In this document: positions 1 through 7,510 of the stretch, one piece after another
How positions within the stretch are numbered: position 1 is the first letter of the stretch
Layout of the letters: each line of letters starts with the position of its first letter
Assembly (NCBI GenBank): GCA_002413745.1
Contig: DHXP01000010.1
Span: 1 to 33,617, forward strand
DNA from: Flavobacterium sp. UBA5153
Lineage (GTDB): Bacteria; Bacteroidota; Bacteroidia; Flavobacteriales; Flavobacteriaceae
DNA length: 33,617 nucleotides
Direction of reading: 5' to 3'
Program-made: the position numbers and the translations under genes
The notes under the pieces: generated by a model
Seen by the model: the letters and a program-made list of their open reading frames with translations, nothing else
What the model was told of the DNA's origin: nothing
The model's database searches: none

Positions 1-76
1 TAGCAACTAAAATCATTTCATTTAATCGTAATGAAGATGCAGTAAAAGAAAAATCATATTTTTCAATTTCTATCAT
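1..76 (-). CDS. Partial CDS, N-terminus only, function uncertain
   Basis: An ATG at 74-76 on the minus strand opens a frame that stays open to the window edge (25 codons). It begins MIEIEKYDFSFTASSLRLN. It lies 14 bases downstream of the TPR gene stop, so the two are probably co-transcribed. The KYxFSFTxxxLxLxE pattern faintly recalls the N-terminus of DUF1819 (BrxA-type) proteins, but 25 residues cannot decide this. Confidence 0.5.
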   Translation of the reverse strand, partial: MIEIEKYDFSFTASSLRLNEMILVA

Positions 77-90
77 TTTTGATACTATGT

Positions 91-2055
91 TTAAGATAAT
101 TTCTTAGCCATTTCAAACTCTTTACCAAAATCTAACCCAAGGTGCTGCACTTGCTCCGGCATTGCTAATGCCCAAGAAACATAATAAAAGGCCAAGACTT
201 GATTTCCGGAAAATCGTTTGTTGTTTATACTTAAAATGATGTAATCTTTTTTGTTGGGATCAATTCCTTGTGTTCCTAACATTGCCAGTTCGAATGCTGC
301 TTGTTTTATGTCTTCCGTATTTTTTTCTTTGAAATGATTAAGCGCTTCGACCATAAACATCACGATGGCCATATTGATGCCAATTTCTTCTTGGTGTTTT
401 TGGAATTTTTCCATTTCTCTTTTTTGAAATGGGTCTTCTGGTTCTTCCAGTCCGAAAGGGTCTTGCTGTAATTTGTTCAAGAAATCATCAATATTGTTTT
501 TAGTTTCGAATTTGGCTTCGCTTTCAAGTTCGAAAAATGTGTCTAAACCAAGGTCTTGTGCCCAATGCTTTATCAACTCGTATTCTTCACCTGGTTTGCG
601 GTCGTCGCGGTATTCGATAAATTCTTTGTAGAATGTTTCTGCCAGATTAAGTTCAGCCGGAGTTGGTTTGAATTCCTGAATGGTATCAATACCAAATAAT
701 TCCTTGAATTGCATAGCGTTAATCAAACTGAAAGTTCTTGTTTTTGAGATTACACTCTGTGGTGCAATGTCTAAAATTCTTTCATCAGTAACCGCCTTTA
801 TTGCATCTTGAAGCATACCGAATAATGACAGGAATTGGAATGGTCTTAGCTCTGCATATTCTTTGTATAGAAAATCTTCGATGAATACATCGATAGGGGT
901 ATTGTAGGTTTGCAAGTTTAGGCCACTAAATACACTTTCAATGAAAAAGTCTATCGTGGATGGATCTACTATTTTAGATTTTAAATTATCGATTGCCGGA
1001 AGAATGGTCTCAATAAAATTGTTTTTGTTTTGTAGGGTTGATATGAATACTTGGTTCAGGTTTTCTTTTCGGGCTTGGTTTACCAAATCTAAATGTACCA
1101 ATTCGTGCATCACTAAATGTTCTACAGCCGGATAGGTGCTTTTGTATTTTACTATGTGTTTGTTGCGATTGTATCTTTCTGCAATTTCTACTTTGGCTGC
1201 TGTTTTGATTTCGTCATCGACAACAATGTCTATTTCTGTTCCACCTTCTGCTTCTAGTTGGCTTCGGTATTTGAAGAATATTTTTTTACCATCAAAATCT
1301 CCCGCGATTTTATTAGCTGTTTCAAAGGCTTGTTTTACTGCATTTTGGTATAACGCATCTTTTTGTGTGGAAAATTTAATCGCTTGGATTGTGCTGTAGA
1401 AAGCAGAATGTAAGTCGTTTTCCTTTTCAGCAATGAGTGAAAGTATAAAATGGGTGTTCGGGTAATCCTCTTTAATTTTTACAGCTTCCCAAGCGTATTT
1501 TTTAGCTTCTTCCGGTTTATTATCTTGAAACAGCAGGTAGGCTACGTTTGCTAAAGTGATATGATCTGCCTTGTTTGCCAGTATTGCCTGATCGTAATAA
1601 ATCATTGCTGTTTTTAAATCTTTCTTGTGCCTGGCAAAAATGTTTCCCATCATCAGTAATCCCCAACCGTTTGAGGAATTCCATCGTAAAGCATCAATCA
1701 ATGCGTTTATGGCTTCGTCCTGGTCGCCTTGTTCGGATAGAATTTGCCCGAGGATTCTATGATATTCAGAGTTGGAAGGATTTTTTTGAATGAGTTTTTC
1801 CAGGATAATTTTGGCTTCGTCAAACTTGCCTTTTTCGCATAAAGCTACTGTTTTATTGTAATCGGCATCTTGTGTTTGTATGGTTTCTGTGTCGACATCG
1901 ATAGTTACAATGTCATTATTTACTGTAATCTTTGGTACAAATGGACCATAGGTGTAATATTTTTGAATTGCAATTATGATTTCATTTTCATCGGCATTTT
2001 CCAACTCTGGAAAGATGGCATATAGGAAATCGTTTATTTTATGGACTATTTGCAT
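91..2055 (-). CDS. TPR-repeat protein with HExxH metallopeptidase-like motif
   Basis: A 654-residue protein with no signal peptide, so probably cytoplasmic. Residues about 65-230 form tetratricopeptide-like helical repeats (for example NPSNSEYHRILGQILSEQG followed by similar 34-residue units). Residues 317-321 read HELVH in the context LVMHELVHLDLV, a zinc-metallopeptidase HExxH signature. The C-terminal 300 residues are helix-rich and acidic without a motif I recognise. The likely picture is a TPR protein-binding scaffold fused to a zinc-dependent peptidase or peptidase-like fold. A third zinc ligand is not obvious, so activity is uncertain. It sits beyond the mobile-element core and 14 bases before another minus-strand gene. 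Whether it is element cargo or resident chromosome cannot be decided here. Confidence 0.75.
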   Translation of the reverse strand: MQIVHKINDFLYAIFPELENADENEIIIAIQKYYTYGPFVPKITVNNDIVTIDVDTETIQTQDADYNKTVALCEKGKFDEAKIILEKLIQKNPSNSEYHRILGQILSEQGDQDEAINALIDALRWNSSNGWGLLMMGNIFARHKKDLKTAMIYYDQAILANKADHITLANVAYLLFQDNKPEEAKKYAWEAVKIKEDYPNTHFILSLIAEKENDLHSAFYSTIQAIKFSTQKDALYQNAVKQAFETANKIAGDFDGKKIFFKYRSQLEAEGGTEIDIVVDDEIKTAAKVEIAERYNRNKHIVKYKSTYPAVEHLVMHELVHLDLVNQARKENLNQVFISTLQNKNNFIETILPAIDNLKSKIVDPSTIDFFIESVFSGLNLQTYNTPIDVFIEDFLYKEYAELRPFQFLSLFGMLQDAIKAVTDERILDIAPQSVISKTRTFSLINAMQFKELFGIDTIQEFKPTPAELNLAETFYKEFIEYRDDRKPGEEYELIKHWAQDLGLDTFFELESEAKFETKNNIDDFLNKLQQDPFGLEEPEDPFQKREMEKFQKHQEEIGINMAIVMFMVEALNHFKEKNTEDIKQAAFELAMLGTQGIDPNKKDYIILSINNKRFSGNQVLAFYYVSWALAMPEQVQHLGLDFGKEFEMAKKLS

Positions 2056-2104
2056 TAATTTGGTAGTAAAATGAAAAACGTAAATTTATATATTTTAATA
2101 GTAT

Positions 2105-2131
2105 AAACCTATTCAAATAATGAACAGGTTT
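2105..2131. terminator. Weak hairpin between TPR gene and 217-aa gene
   Basis: AAACCTATTC at 2105-2114 pairs with GAACAGGTTT at 2122-2131 with one mismatch and a 7-base loop. It lies in the 256-base gap between two minus-strand genes and is followed on that strand by an A/T-rich stretch without a strong U run. It could be a weak terminator or a chance hairpin. Nothing else stands out in this gap. Confidence 0.3.
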
Positions 2132-2311
2132 TACAATCTTTATACAAAGTTTTACTAGCTATTTGAAAATTATTTTTGAAAGTTGATTTCAAAATTAAAC
2201 CATTAAAATTGTACTGTTTTACGGTTTTCCTCATTTTAGAATTATAATTTCATTTTGAAAAGATTATTGAAATGAAAAAAAAGGCTTCAATGGACATAAT
2301 ACCCCAATATG

Positions 2312-2965
2312 CTATACCTGTCTGGTTTTCTTCCTTGAATTAATTTTATACAGATATTCAATAAAATCCGGAAGTTCCATCAAACTTAACAGGCCAATTG
2401 GTTCCAAAGGCATTTGGTTTAGCTGGATTTGTTTGATGTGTTTGCGGAAGGCTATTTCACCAATGATTTGCATCACGATCCAATCGATATTTGATTTTAG
2501 GTCATCGAATTGCTTGATTTCGTTGTAATAGGGTATGTACAAATTAATTTTTATTTGCTTGGTTGCGATATTGTAATCCAATAATGCCATTTGTATTTCA
2601 CTGATTTTGATCTCGTAGTTTTTGCAACTGCAGGGTTCGTCTGTACCGTTTATGTATTTAGTAGTATTTTGCAATGGTTTTATAAAAGCCTGAGCGGTGA
2701 AGTGTTTCAATGGTGGCGCCTGTTCTTCGAAAGCGATGATTTTAGGGAATAATTTGCGGTATCCGCCTCCTGTGAAAATTATTATGAATTTATCATTGAT
2801 TGTCAATGGAGCTTTAATTACAAATCCAATTCTTTTAGAAACACAGTCTAGTTTATGTTTTATTTGGGAGAAAACTTCGTCGGTGTTGATTCCAAGCAGG
2901 ATCGCGTTCAAGATTACTTGTTCGTTTTTTTCGAAGTAGTTCCAGAAGGTGGTGATTTGTTTCAT
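2312..2965 (-). CDS. Conserved hypothetical protein of a Bacteroidota family (217 aa)
   Basis: No catalytic motif is recognisable. The start (TTFWNYFEKNEQVI) followed by DEVFSQIKHKL and then FEEQAPPLKHFTAQAF matches the general layout of a family common in Bacteroidota: an FWNWF-type opening, a DEV..ELxxKL helix, and a xxAPxLxxWxxxAF segment. Proteins of this type are generally annotated as hypothetical. There is no signal peptide or membrane segment. CSCKNYE near residue 113 is a short cysteine cluster. It lies at the distal end of the mobile-element gene string, after the helicase loader, with a hairpin repeat in the gap. It may be cargo. Confidence 0.6.
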   Translation of the reverse strand: MKQITTFWNYFEKNEQVILNAILLGINTDEVFSQIKHKLDCVSKRIGFVIKAPLTINDKFIIIFTGGGYRKLFPKIIAFEEQAPPLKHFTAQAFIKPLQNTTKYINGTDEPCSCKNYEIKISEIQMALLDYNIATKQIKINLYIPYYNEIKQFDDLKSNIDWIVMQIIGEIAFRKHIKQIQLNQMPLEPIGLLSLMELPDFIEYLYKINSRKKTRQV

Positions 2966-3004
2966 GGGTAAAAAGGTTAATCGGTTAATTGTTTAAGGGT
3001 TACA

Positions 3005-3040
3005 CACCCCTAGCCCCTCTCAAGAGGGGAATTAGGAGTG
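3005..3040. repeat. Short palindromic intergenic repeat A
   Basis: CCCCTC at 3014-3019 pairs perfectly with GAGGGG at 3024-3029 over a 4-base loop, flanked by further partly paired bases (CACCCCTAG against TTAGGAGTG). It is GC-rich against a low-GC background. This type of CCCCTCTC...GAGGGG block is a dispersed intergenic repeat in flavobacteria, and it could also act as a terminator for the helicase-loader gene. Confidence 0.55.
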
Positions 3041-3070
3041 CTTTTCGATAGGGATAGGGTAAAGGTTTCA

Positions 3071-3679
3071 TTATCTTTTGTCTTTTGTGCTTTTGTCGAA
3101 GGCAATGAGGTTGAGCATATTACGGAGACGAGAGCGGACTCGGTTGCCGTAGGCGGTTTCTATTTCGGAGGCGGATAGGTTGGTAGTGATGTGGGTGTAT
3201 ATTTTCTTGGAGATGAAAATGTCGTATCTGGAGAGTATTATCTCTGCCATTACATTACACTCGTTTCCGAAGTATTTGAGGTTCTTTTCGGTGCCCAAGT
3301 CATCGAAGCAGTAGTTTTTATGTTCTGCATGGGTGTTGTGTCCGTGGCTGTAACGATGGATTACTTCATAGCCATCCTTGATGAATTCAAAACTGATATC
3401 GCGACAGGGTTTCAGAAAGAACTTTTTCGGTGCCTGCGGCACGTATCTCATAATCGCCATCAGGGTCGTTTTGCCGCAACCAACTGGACCCGAAAGCAGA
3501 ATTCCCTTGGTAAGATCTATTTCGAATTTGGCTGCAGTAGTTTCGTCCTCGAGGAAATAGGAGGTTAATTTCGTGATATTGGTTATGTCCTGCTCGAGAA
3601 AGTGGAATTTTTCGCCAAAGTCCTTTTTTCCTTTTTGCTCGAGCCAGGTGATTATTTCGGGGTAGTTGTATTGGGTCAT
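3071..3679 (-). CDS. DnaC/IstB-like AAA+ ATPase, probable helicase loader of a mobile element
   Basis: A 202-residue P-loop ATPase. The Walker A motif GPVGCGKT is at residues 64-71, Walker B YCFDDLG at about 123-129 and a sensor-1-like segment THITTNLS at about 162-169. A basic GNRVRSRLRNM motif near 178-188 corresponds to the arginine-finger region typical of DnaC-type loaders. It is shorter than DnaC (about 245 residues) and lacks a large N-terminal domain. It directly follows the winged-helix replication protein on the minus strand (gap 64 bases). An initiator next to a DnaC-like ATPase is the phage/plasmid arrangement that loads the host DnaB helicase, so self-directed replication of the element is the best reading. 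An IstB-like transposition helper is less likely, since no transposase is adjacent. Confidence 0.75.
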   Translation of the reverse strand: MTQYNYPEIITWLEQKGKKDFGEKFHFLEQDITNITKLTSYFLEDETTAAKFEIDLTKGILLSGPVGCGKTTLMAIMRYVPQAPKKFFLKPCRDISFEFIKDGYEVIHRYSHGHNTHAEHKNYCFDDLGTEKNLKYFGNECNVMAEIILSRYDIFISKKIYTHITTNLSASEIETAYGNRVRSRLRNMLNLIAFDKSTKDKR

Positions 3680-3704
3680 AGGCTTTGGGTTTTCCTCACC
3701 CCAA

Positions 3705-3723
3705 CCCTCTCCGAAGGAGAGGG
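3705..3723. repeat. Short palindromic intergenic repeat B
   Basis: CCCTCTCC at 3705-3712 pairs perfectly with GGAGAGGG at 3716-3723 over a 3-base loop, in the context CCTCACCCCAACCCTCTCC. It fills the gap between the replication protein and the helicase loader. It is a common dispersed hairpin type and may also attenuate transcription between the two genes. Confidence 0.55.
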
Positions 3724-3743
3724 AGTCAGGGCAGTTATGGTTT

Positions 3744-4601
3744 TTACAATGGTTCGGCGTAGTTTTTATCGGTTAGGGTATGCAAATTATTGGCTCTAGG
3801 CAGTTCTTTGCCAGAATTGTTTTGTGGAATGTTATTGTTTTGTGGAATGTTCACGGTGAATTTTGTAATGTTCAGCATCCAGTTACGAGCTGAAGCTTTC
3901 CAGTCTTTCATTTTTGTTTTGCCACCAATGAGCCAACCATTACTGGAATAGTAGTTGAAAAATCGTTCTGCCTCGAATTCAGAGTATACCTGGAACTTGA
4001 AATATTCTTTGACAAATTCCAATGAAGGTTTCGCATTTTCGAACGAAATGCCAGATTTGTCTTTTTCTTTTTTCGCGGAACTTTTTTCTTTTTCATTTTT
4101 TTGATTTTCTAAAAGAGAAGTATCATTCAAAATTTGAAACTCGGGTTCTATATATATGTTTTTATTGTTTTTAATTGTTTTTTTATTATATATATAGAGC
4201 TGACTATCAACCTGTACAGCAGCCTGACCAATGACTTGTTCATTTTTTGGTGTGGTTCGTTCATTTTTTGAACAGGTTGCTTCATTATTAAAGGATTTTG
4301 ATTTGCCGGCTTCCGAGAAATCATGCACCGTAATTAAGGTTCCTGAATAGGGGTTGAATGAAGGGATGTACTCTAAATACCCCAATCGTTGTAATTCCTT
4401 GATGCATTTGTGATAAGTTGCATTCGAAGAAATCTTGCTTCCTTTCATCATTTCGTATCGGGTGACAGTTATAGGATTTTTGAATCTGTTTACATTCCAA
4501 AATTGGAAAATGGTAATGTATAGGCTGATGTGGGTGGGGTTGAGCGATTTTTCAAGGGCAATGCGATTGAAAAACCCAGTGAGGTGTTTGATGTAATTCA
4601 T
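3744..4601 (-). CDS. Winged-helix replication initiator/replisome-organiser-like protein
   Basis: A 285-residue protein. Residues about 1-95 look like a winged-helix DNA-binding domain (SLNPTHISLYITIFQFWN, then TRYEMMKGSKISSNATYHK, then KELQRLGYLEYIPSFNPYSG). The middle is low-complexity and charged. The C-terminal part has SNGWLIGGKTKMKDWKASA followed by RNWMLNI, a W...DWKxxxRNW motif seen in phage and plasmid replisome organisers of the DnaD/O-protein type. The next gene is a DnaC-like ATPase, which supports a role in replicating the element. The gene contains AT-rich inverted repeats and 21-bp phased direct repeats that could be the origin. It could instead be purely a regulator. Confidence 0.6.
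   Translation of the reverse strand: MNYIKHLTGFFNRIALEKSLNPTHISLYITIFQFWNVNRFKNPITVTRYEMMKGSKISSNATYHKCIKELQRLGYLEYIPSFNPYSGTLITVHDFSEAGKSKSFNNEATCSKNERTTPKNEQVIGQAAVQVDSQLYIYNKKTIKNNKNIYIEPEFQILNDTSLLENQKNEKEKSSAKKEKDKSGISFENAKPSLEFVKEYFKFQVYSEFEAERFFNYYSSNGWLIGGKTKMKDWKASARNWMLNITKFTVNIPQNNNIPQNNSGKELPRANNLHTLTDKNYAEPL
4147..4198. repeat. AT-rich inverted repeat inside the replication gene; candidate origin/unwinding element
   Basis: TCTATATATAT at 4147-4157 is perfectly inverted as ATATATATAGA at 4188-4198. The 30 bases between are almost only A and T and carry repeated ATTGTTTTT units. The block codes for a poorly constrained lysine/asparagine-rich linker of the initiator. Origins embedded in initiator genes are known (phage lambda ori inside O), so this is a candidate DNA-unwinding element. 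That is inference only. Confidence 0.35.
4238..4286. repeat. Iteron-like direct repeats, 21-bp period
   Basis: GTTCATTTTTTG occurs at 4238-4249 and again at 4259-4270. A third partial copy (TTCATT) occurs at 4281-4286, each exactly 21 bp apart. In protein terms this is a 7-residue period (NEATCSK, NERTTPK, NEQVIGQ). Spacing of two helical turns next to an AT-rich inverted repeat resembles initiator-binding iterons. Confidence 0.35.
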
Positions 4602-4621
4602 TTTTAGGAGTTAGTTGTTTC

Positions 4622-4639
4622 TCTCGACTGCGCTCGAGA
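4622..4639. repeat. Short palindromic intergenic repeat C
   Basis: TCTCGA at 4622-4627 pairs with TCGAGA at 4634-4639 over the loop CTGCGC. It lies in the 76-base gap between the excisionase-like gene and the replication gene. It is the third different GC-rich hairpin found in consecutive gaps of this module. Confidence 0.5.
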
Positions 4640-4677
4640 TGAAGGTGAGTAGTGTATTGAAAAGGAATTTTTTGGGT

Positions 4678-4953
4678 CTATTGATTGAGAATCTTTAGGA
4701 TGTCCTCGTATTTGTAGTAGATGATTCCTCCAATTCGGTTGAAGTTTAGCGTTCCGTTGATGCGGAAGTTTTGCAAAGTCCCGGGGGAAATATTCAGCAA
4801 GGTTCGTACCTCTGCCGATTTCATCCATTTTTTGGGTTCAGACTTATGAAGAATCAATTCTTTGAGTTCTATAATAAGACTGTTTTTGAATTCTTGTAAA
4901 TCACTTTGCGTAAGGGGTTGTTTGCTGAATAGATTTTGTTGGTTAGATTCCAT
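4678..4953 (-). CDS. Small helix-turn-helix protein, excisionase/MerR-like (HTH_17 type)
   Basis: A 91-residue protein with the signature of Bacteroidota excisionase-type proteins: KKWMKSAEVRTLLNISPGTL, then QNFRINGTLNFNRIGGIIYY, then KYEDILKIL. This is a short winged HTH with the recognition helix at about residues 45-66. The N-terminal 38 residues are a charged helix. In integrative elements such a protein usually controls element genes or bends DNA for excision. Its position between rteC and the replication genes fits either role. The ATG at 4951-4953 is the only good start. Confidence 0.75.
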   Translation of the reverse strand: MESNQQNLFSKQPLTQSDLQEFKNSLIIELKELILHKSEPKKWMKSAEVRTLLNISPGTLQNFRINGTLNFNRIGGIIYYKYEDILKILNQ

Positions 4954-5004
4954 ATTGCTGTTTATTAATTAGTTATGAAGCAAATGAAATGCAATAGAAA
5001 TTAT

Positions 5005-5041
5005 AAATCACCCAAGTAGGGTGAAGGTTGGGTGATTTTTT
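5005..5041. terminator. Strong terminator hairpin between rteC and the HTH gene
   Basis: AAATCACCCAA at 5005-5015 is perfectly inverted as TTGGGTGATTT at 5028-5038 with a 12-base loop. A T run follows on the plus strand. On the minus strand the 3' side reads GATTTATAATTT, so it can end the rteC transcript and may be bidirectional. It would separate the int-rteC side from the HTH-replication side. Confidence 0.65.
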
Positions 5042-5076
5042 TAGTTAAAACGTATTAAAACTTATTAATTGTAGTC

Positions 5077-5910
5077 TTATTCTTCAAATCTTTTTTTGAG
5101 ATTTTCCTTTAAGAGATCTAAAAACTTGGTTTTGTTTATTTTACGATTTTTAATTTCATTGGAGACCTGGTAAATGTCATCTAAATTGATTTCAAACATG
5201 ATTTCAAAATGTTTGGCAATATCTACTATGTCTGCTTTTCCATTGTTGAACGCTTTTTGGGTATGCAGGGCATAAATAAGTTCAATAATAGCTGATTTAC
5301 TTTCGGTCCATTTCATTGTAGGCAGTTCAATTTGAGGTTTAATTTCTATGGGTTTTCTGTTGGATAAGTTGGCAATTTTGTTTTCAATGTACTTTTGAAA
5401 GTTTTCATTGCCCAGTATGGCAGCTACCTTGAAGTCATGAGAGGTTGCGAAGCGGTGATCTAATTCAAAATAAAAATATTCCAGATTGTAGTTGATTTCA
5501 ACATTATTTCTGATGAAAATTTTGTGGTCTATGAATTCACTACCTGTCCGGTAGTAATTATAAAACTCCATATTTTCCGAAAAATAATTGTTGAGTTTGT
5601 TTAACTCATTATCGAGGTATTTCCGGATAATGCGTTTACTTCCTTGTGGTTTTCTGGATTCGAGATTTCTTACTTTCTTGAAGTAAATTAATTTTGAGGT
5701 AAACTTTGGTTTGATTGTTTTGAAAAATAAAATTTCATTTTCAAGGGTTTCAAACCCATTGTCGAGAATGAATTTTTTAAGGACATATAAATGTTTGACC
5801 GTTGTTTGGGTAGATTTTTCACACATTACGATTGGATTATCATAGTCAAATGATAATACTTGTAACTCTTCCTCCAATTCGGAAAGTACTTTGCGACTGA
5901 ATTGTATCAT
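5077..5910 (-). CDS. rteC: RteC family protein
   Basis: A 277-residue protein resembling the RteC family, named from the conjugative transposon CTnDOT, where RteC activates excision genes. Supporting segments are the N-terminal coiled region ending in KHLYVLKKFILDNGF, then FFKTIKPKFTSKLIYFKKV and the central FYNYYRTGSEFIDHKIFIR. The last part (NIVDIAKHFEIMFEINLDD-like) fits a winged helix. It is downstream of the integrase (gap 91 bases). No RteA/RteB two-component pair is seen, so if it regulates excision it must be driven differently. Family confidence is good; the exact role is inferred. Confidence 0.8.
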   Translation of the reverse strand: MIQFSRKVLSELEEELQVLSFDYDNPIVMCEKSTQTTVKHLYVLKKFILDNGFETLENEILFFKTIKPKFTSKLIYFKKVRNLESRKPQGSKRIIRKYLDNELNKLNNYFSENMEFYNYYRTGSEFIDHKIFIRNNVEINYNLEYFYFELDHRFATSHDFKVAAILGNENFQKYIENKIANLSNRKPIEIKPQIELPTMKWTESKSAIIELIYALHTQKAFNNGKADIVDIAKHFEIMFEINLDDIYQVSNEIKNRKINKTKFLDLLKENLKKRFEE

Positions 5911-5928
5911 TAAAATTTGTTTTAGTTA

Positions 5929-5948
5929 GTATTAATTAATTTTAATAC
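5929..5948. promoter_or_regulatory. AT-rich palindrome upstream of rteC
   Basis: GTATTAA at 5929-5935 is inverted as TTAATAC at 5942-5948 over a 6-base spacer, 19 bases upstream of the rteC start. It could be an operator for rteC. Low complexity means it may be chance. Confidence 0.25.
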
Positions 5949-6001
5949 CAGTATCTAAAACTAAATCAATACTTTCCAAAAAAAAATATAAAAAAAGCAG
6001 T

Positions 6002-7252
6002 TTAGGGTTGTGTGTTTTTCAGTTGTTCCGTATTTGTTTTTAAAGCGAATTTATCCCTTAACATTTTCATATCCTCACTTACTTTTTTATCCAAAACCTT
6101 GGCGTAATGTTGGGTAGTGCTCAAGTTTTTGTGTCCCAGCATTTTACTCACGCTTTCAATTGGTACGCCATTGGTGAGCGTCACCGTGGTCGCAAAAGTA
6201 TGACGGGCAATGTGGAAGGTTAGTTCTTTTTCAATCTCGCAAACACCGGCAATTTCTTTTAAATACTCATTCATTTTCTGGTTACTCAAAATTGGGAGCA
6301 ATTTGTTTTGAAAGTTGCTTTGAGGATGGTCTTCATACTTGTCGATAATCATTTGGGTAAAAGGCAAAACAGGAATCTTCGAGGCTGTTTCTGTTTTCTG
6401 GCGGTGGGTGAATATCCATTTTTCACCATCAATGCCAATGCTTATATGGGATTTAGTCAAGTTTTTGACATCAATGTACGCCAAGCCGGTAAAGCAGCTA
6501 AATAGGAAGATATCGCGTACCAGGGACAGTCTTTCTGTTTTGAAATCCTTGTTGATAATGCTTTGAATTTCTTGTTCGGACAAATACACCCTTTCCACTT
6601 CCTTGACTTTTGCTTTGTATTTTGCAAACGGGTTTTTGTCAATCCATTCGTTGTCCAGACAGATTTTGATTATTTTACTGAAGTTCTTGATGTATTTCAC
6701 CGCCGTGTTATTGCAGCAATTCCGAACGCTTCTCAAATAAAACTCATATTCCGTAATGAATGCGTGATCTATTTTAGAGATTTCAATATCGGATATTTTG
6801 TATTTCCATTCCAGGAATTCTTTAGTGTGTTTCAACGAAGTGTTGTAGCGTTCTAGCGTTCCGGGAGCATACTCCTTGCCAACCAATTCCTTGATTTTGT
6901 TGTTGTGGTCCTTGAAAATAGGAATGAGCATTCTTTTGTTTTCAGTGATACCGAATAATTCATTTTTAAGATTAATGGATGTTAAAATGATGTCTTTCTT
7001 GTATAATCTTTTTTCAGCATCAAATATTTTGCTTTTTATATTATCAAGATGACTGTTTATTGAACGGGTATCCTCATTGGAACCCTTCACTTTCGACCCT
7101 TCACTAGACCATCTTTCGGAATCAATATACTTGTTGCTGCTAAATTCAAAACGTTGGGTTAGAATTGTCACACGCACATAAATAGGGCAGATGCCATCAA
7201 CATTAGCTTTGGATCTCTTAATATAAAAGAGAATGGATGTGGTAGTATTCAT
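6002..7252 (-). CDS. Tyrosine recombinase (integrase) of a Bacteroidota integrative element
   Basis: A 416-residue integrase. Residues about 1-95 are the Arm-type N-terminal domain of Bacteroidota integrases (SILFYIKRSKANVDGICPIY), and about 105-210 the SAM-like core-binding domain. The catalytic domain follows. Visible catalytic residues are Lys286 in the HRQKT turn, His347 and Arg350 in HIARH, His374 in LGHKN and the nucleophile Tyr383 in QHYAKV. The first arginine of the R-K-H-R-H-Y set is replaced by Ala258 in CFTGLAYIDV, as happens in integrases related to CTnDOT IntDOT. The gene starts 258 bases from the 3' end of tRNA-Ser, the usual arrangement for an integrase beside its attachment site. 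Confidence 0.9.
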   Translation of the reverse strand: MNTTTSILFYIKRSKANVDGICPIYVRVTILTQRFEFSSNKYIDSERWSSEGSKVKGSNEDTRSINSHLDNIKSKIFDAEKRLYKKDIILTSINLKNELFGITENKRMLIPIFKDHNNKIKELVGKEYAPGTLERYNTSLKHTKEFLEWKYKISDIEISKIDHAFITEYEFYLRSVRNCCNNTAVKYIKNFSKIIKICLDNEWIDKNPFAKYKAKVKEVERVYLSEQEIQSIINKDFKTERLSLVRDIFLFSCFTGLAYIDVKNLTKSHISIGIDGEKWIFTHRQKTETASKIPVLPFTQMIIDKYEDHPQSNFQNKLLPILSNQKMNEYLKEIAGVCEIEKELTFHIARHTFATTVTLTNGVPIESVSKMLGHKNLSTTQHYAKVLDKKVSEDMKMLRDKFALKTNTEQLKNTQP

Positions 7253-7355
7253 AATGGTAACCTTTTAGTTATTATTAAATTTAAACTTTAAAATGATTGC
7301 AAACAAGATGTTCAAATTTTGCCTAGGTTGTTGAACACCTTGATGGTCAGGTTAC

Positions 7356-7405
7356 TTTTGAGACAGGTGTCACTTCAAAATAATTATTTTAGTGACACCT
7401 CAAAA
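7356..7405. repeat. Imperfect inverted repeat between integrase and tRNA-Ser
   Basis: TTTTGAGACAGGTGTCACT at 7356-7374 is inverted as AGTGACACCTCAAAA at 7391-7405, with 4 extra bases (ACAG) in the left arm. The centre contains the perfect palindrome AAAATAATTATTTT (7377-7390). GACACCT recurs directly at 7406-7412 and a related ACACCT at 7335-7340. Repeated short motifs between an integrase and its tRNA target are typical of arm-type recombinase or Xis binding sites. A hairpin terminator or int operator is the alternative. Confidence 0.5.
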
Positions 7406-7453
7406 GACACCTAAGTTTTGAGATTTAATATATAATTTGGTTGCCCGTAAATG

Positions 7454-7490
7454 AAAAAACCCCCCTAAATCCTTGAATTTAGTGGGGTTT
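7454..7490 (-). terminator. Rho-independent terminator downstream of tRNA-Ser
   Basis: Bases 7457-7470 pair with 7477-7490 (one mismatch) over a 6-base loop. On the minus strand the stem (AAACCCCACTAAAT...ATTTAGGGGGGTTT) is followed by a run of six T. It lies 20 bases past the tRNA 3' end and so ends the tRNA transcript before the integrase region. Confidence 0.75.
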
Positions 7491-7510
7491 GCTTCGTTTT
7501 GTATTTCTAC

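Noticed and set aside
3191-3568. 125-codon plus-strand frame opposite the helicase loader
   Set aside because: It is the antisense shadow of a gene with clear Walker A and B motifs.
1-7510. Second attachment site (repeat of the tRNA-Ser 3' end)
   Set aside because: I searched for the GAGGGATTCGAACCC segment and flanking bases left of the integrase and found no copy, so the element's far end is outside the window or too degraded.
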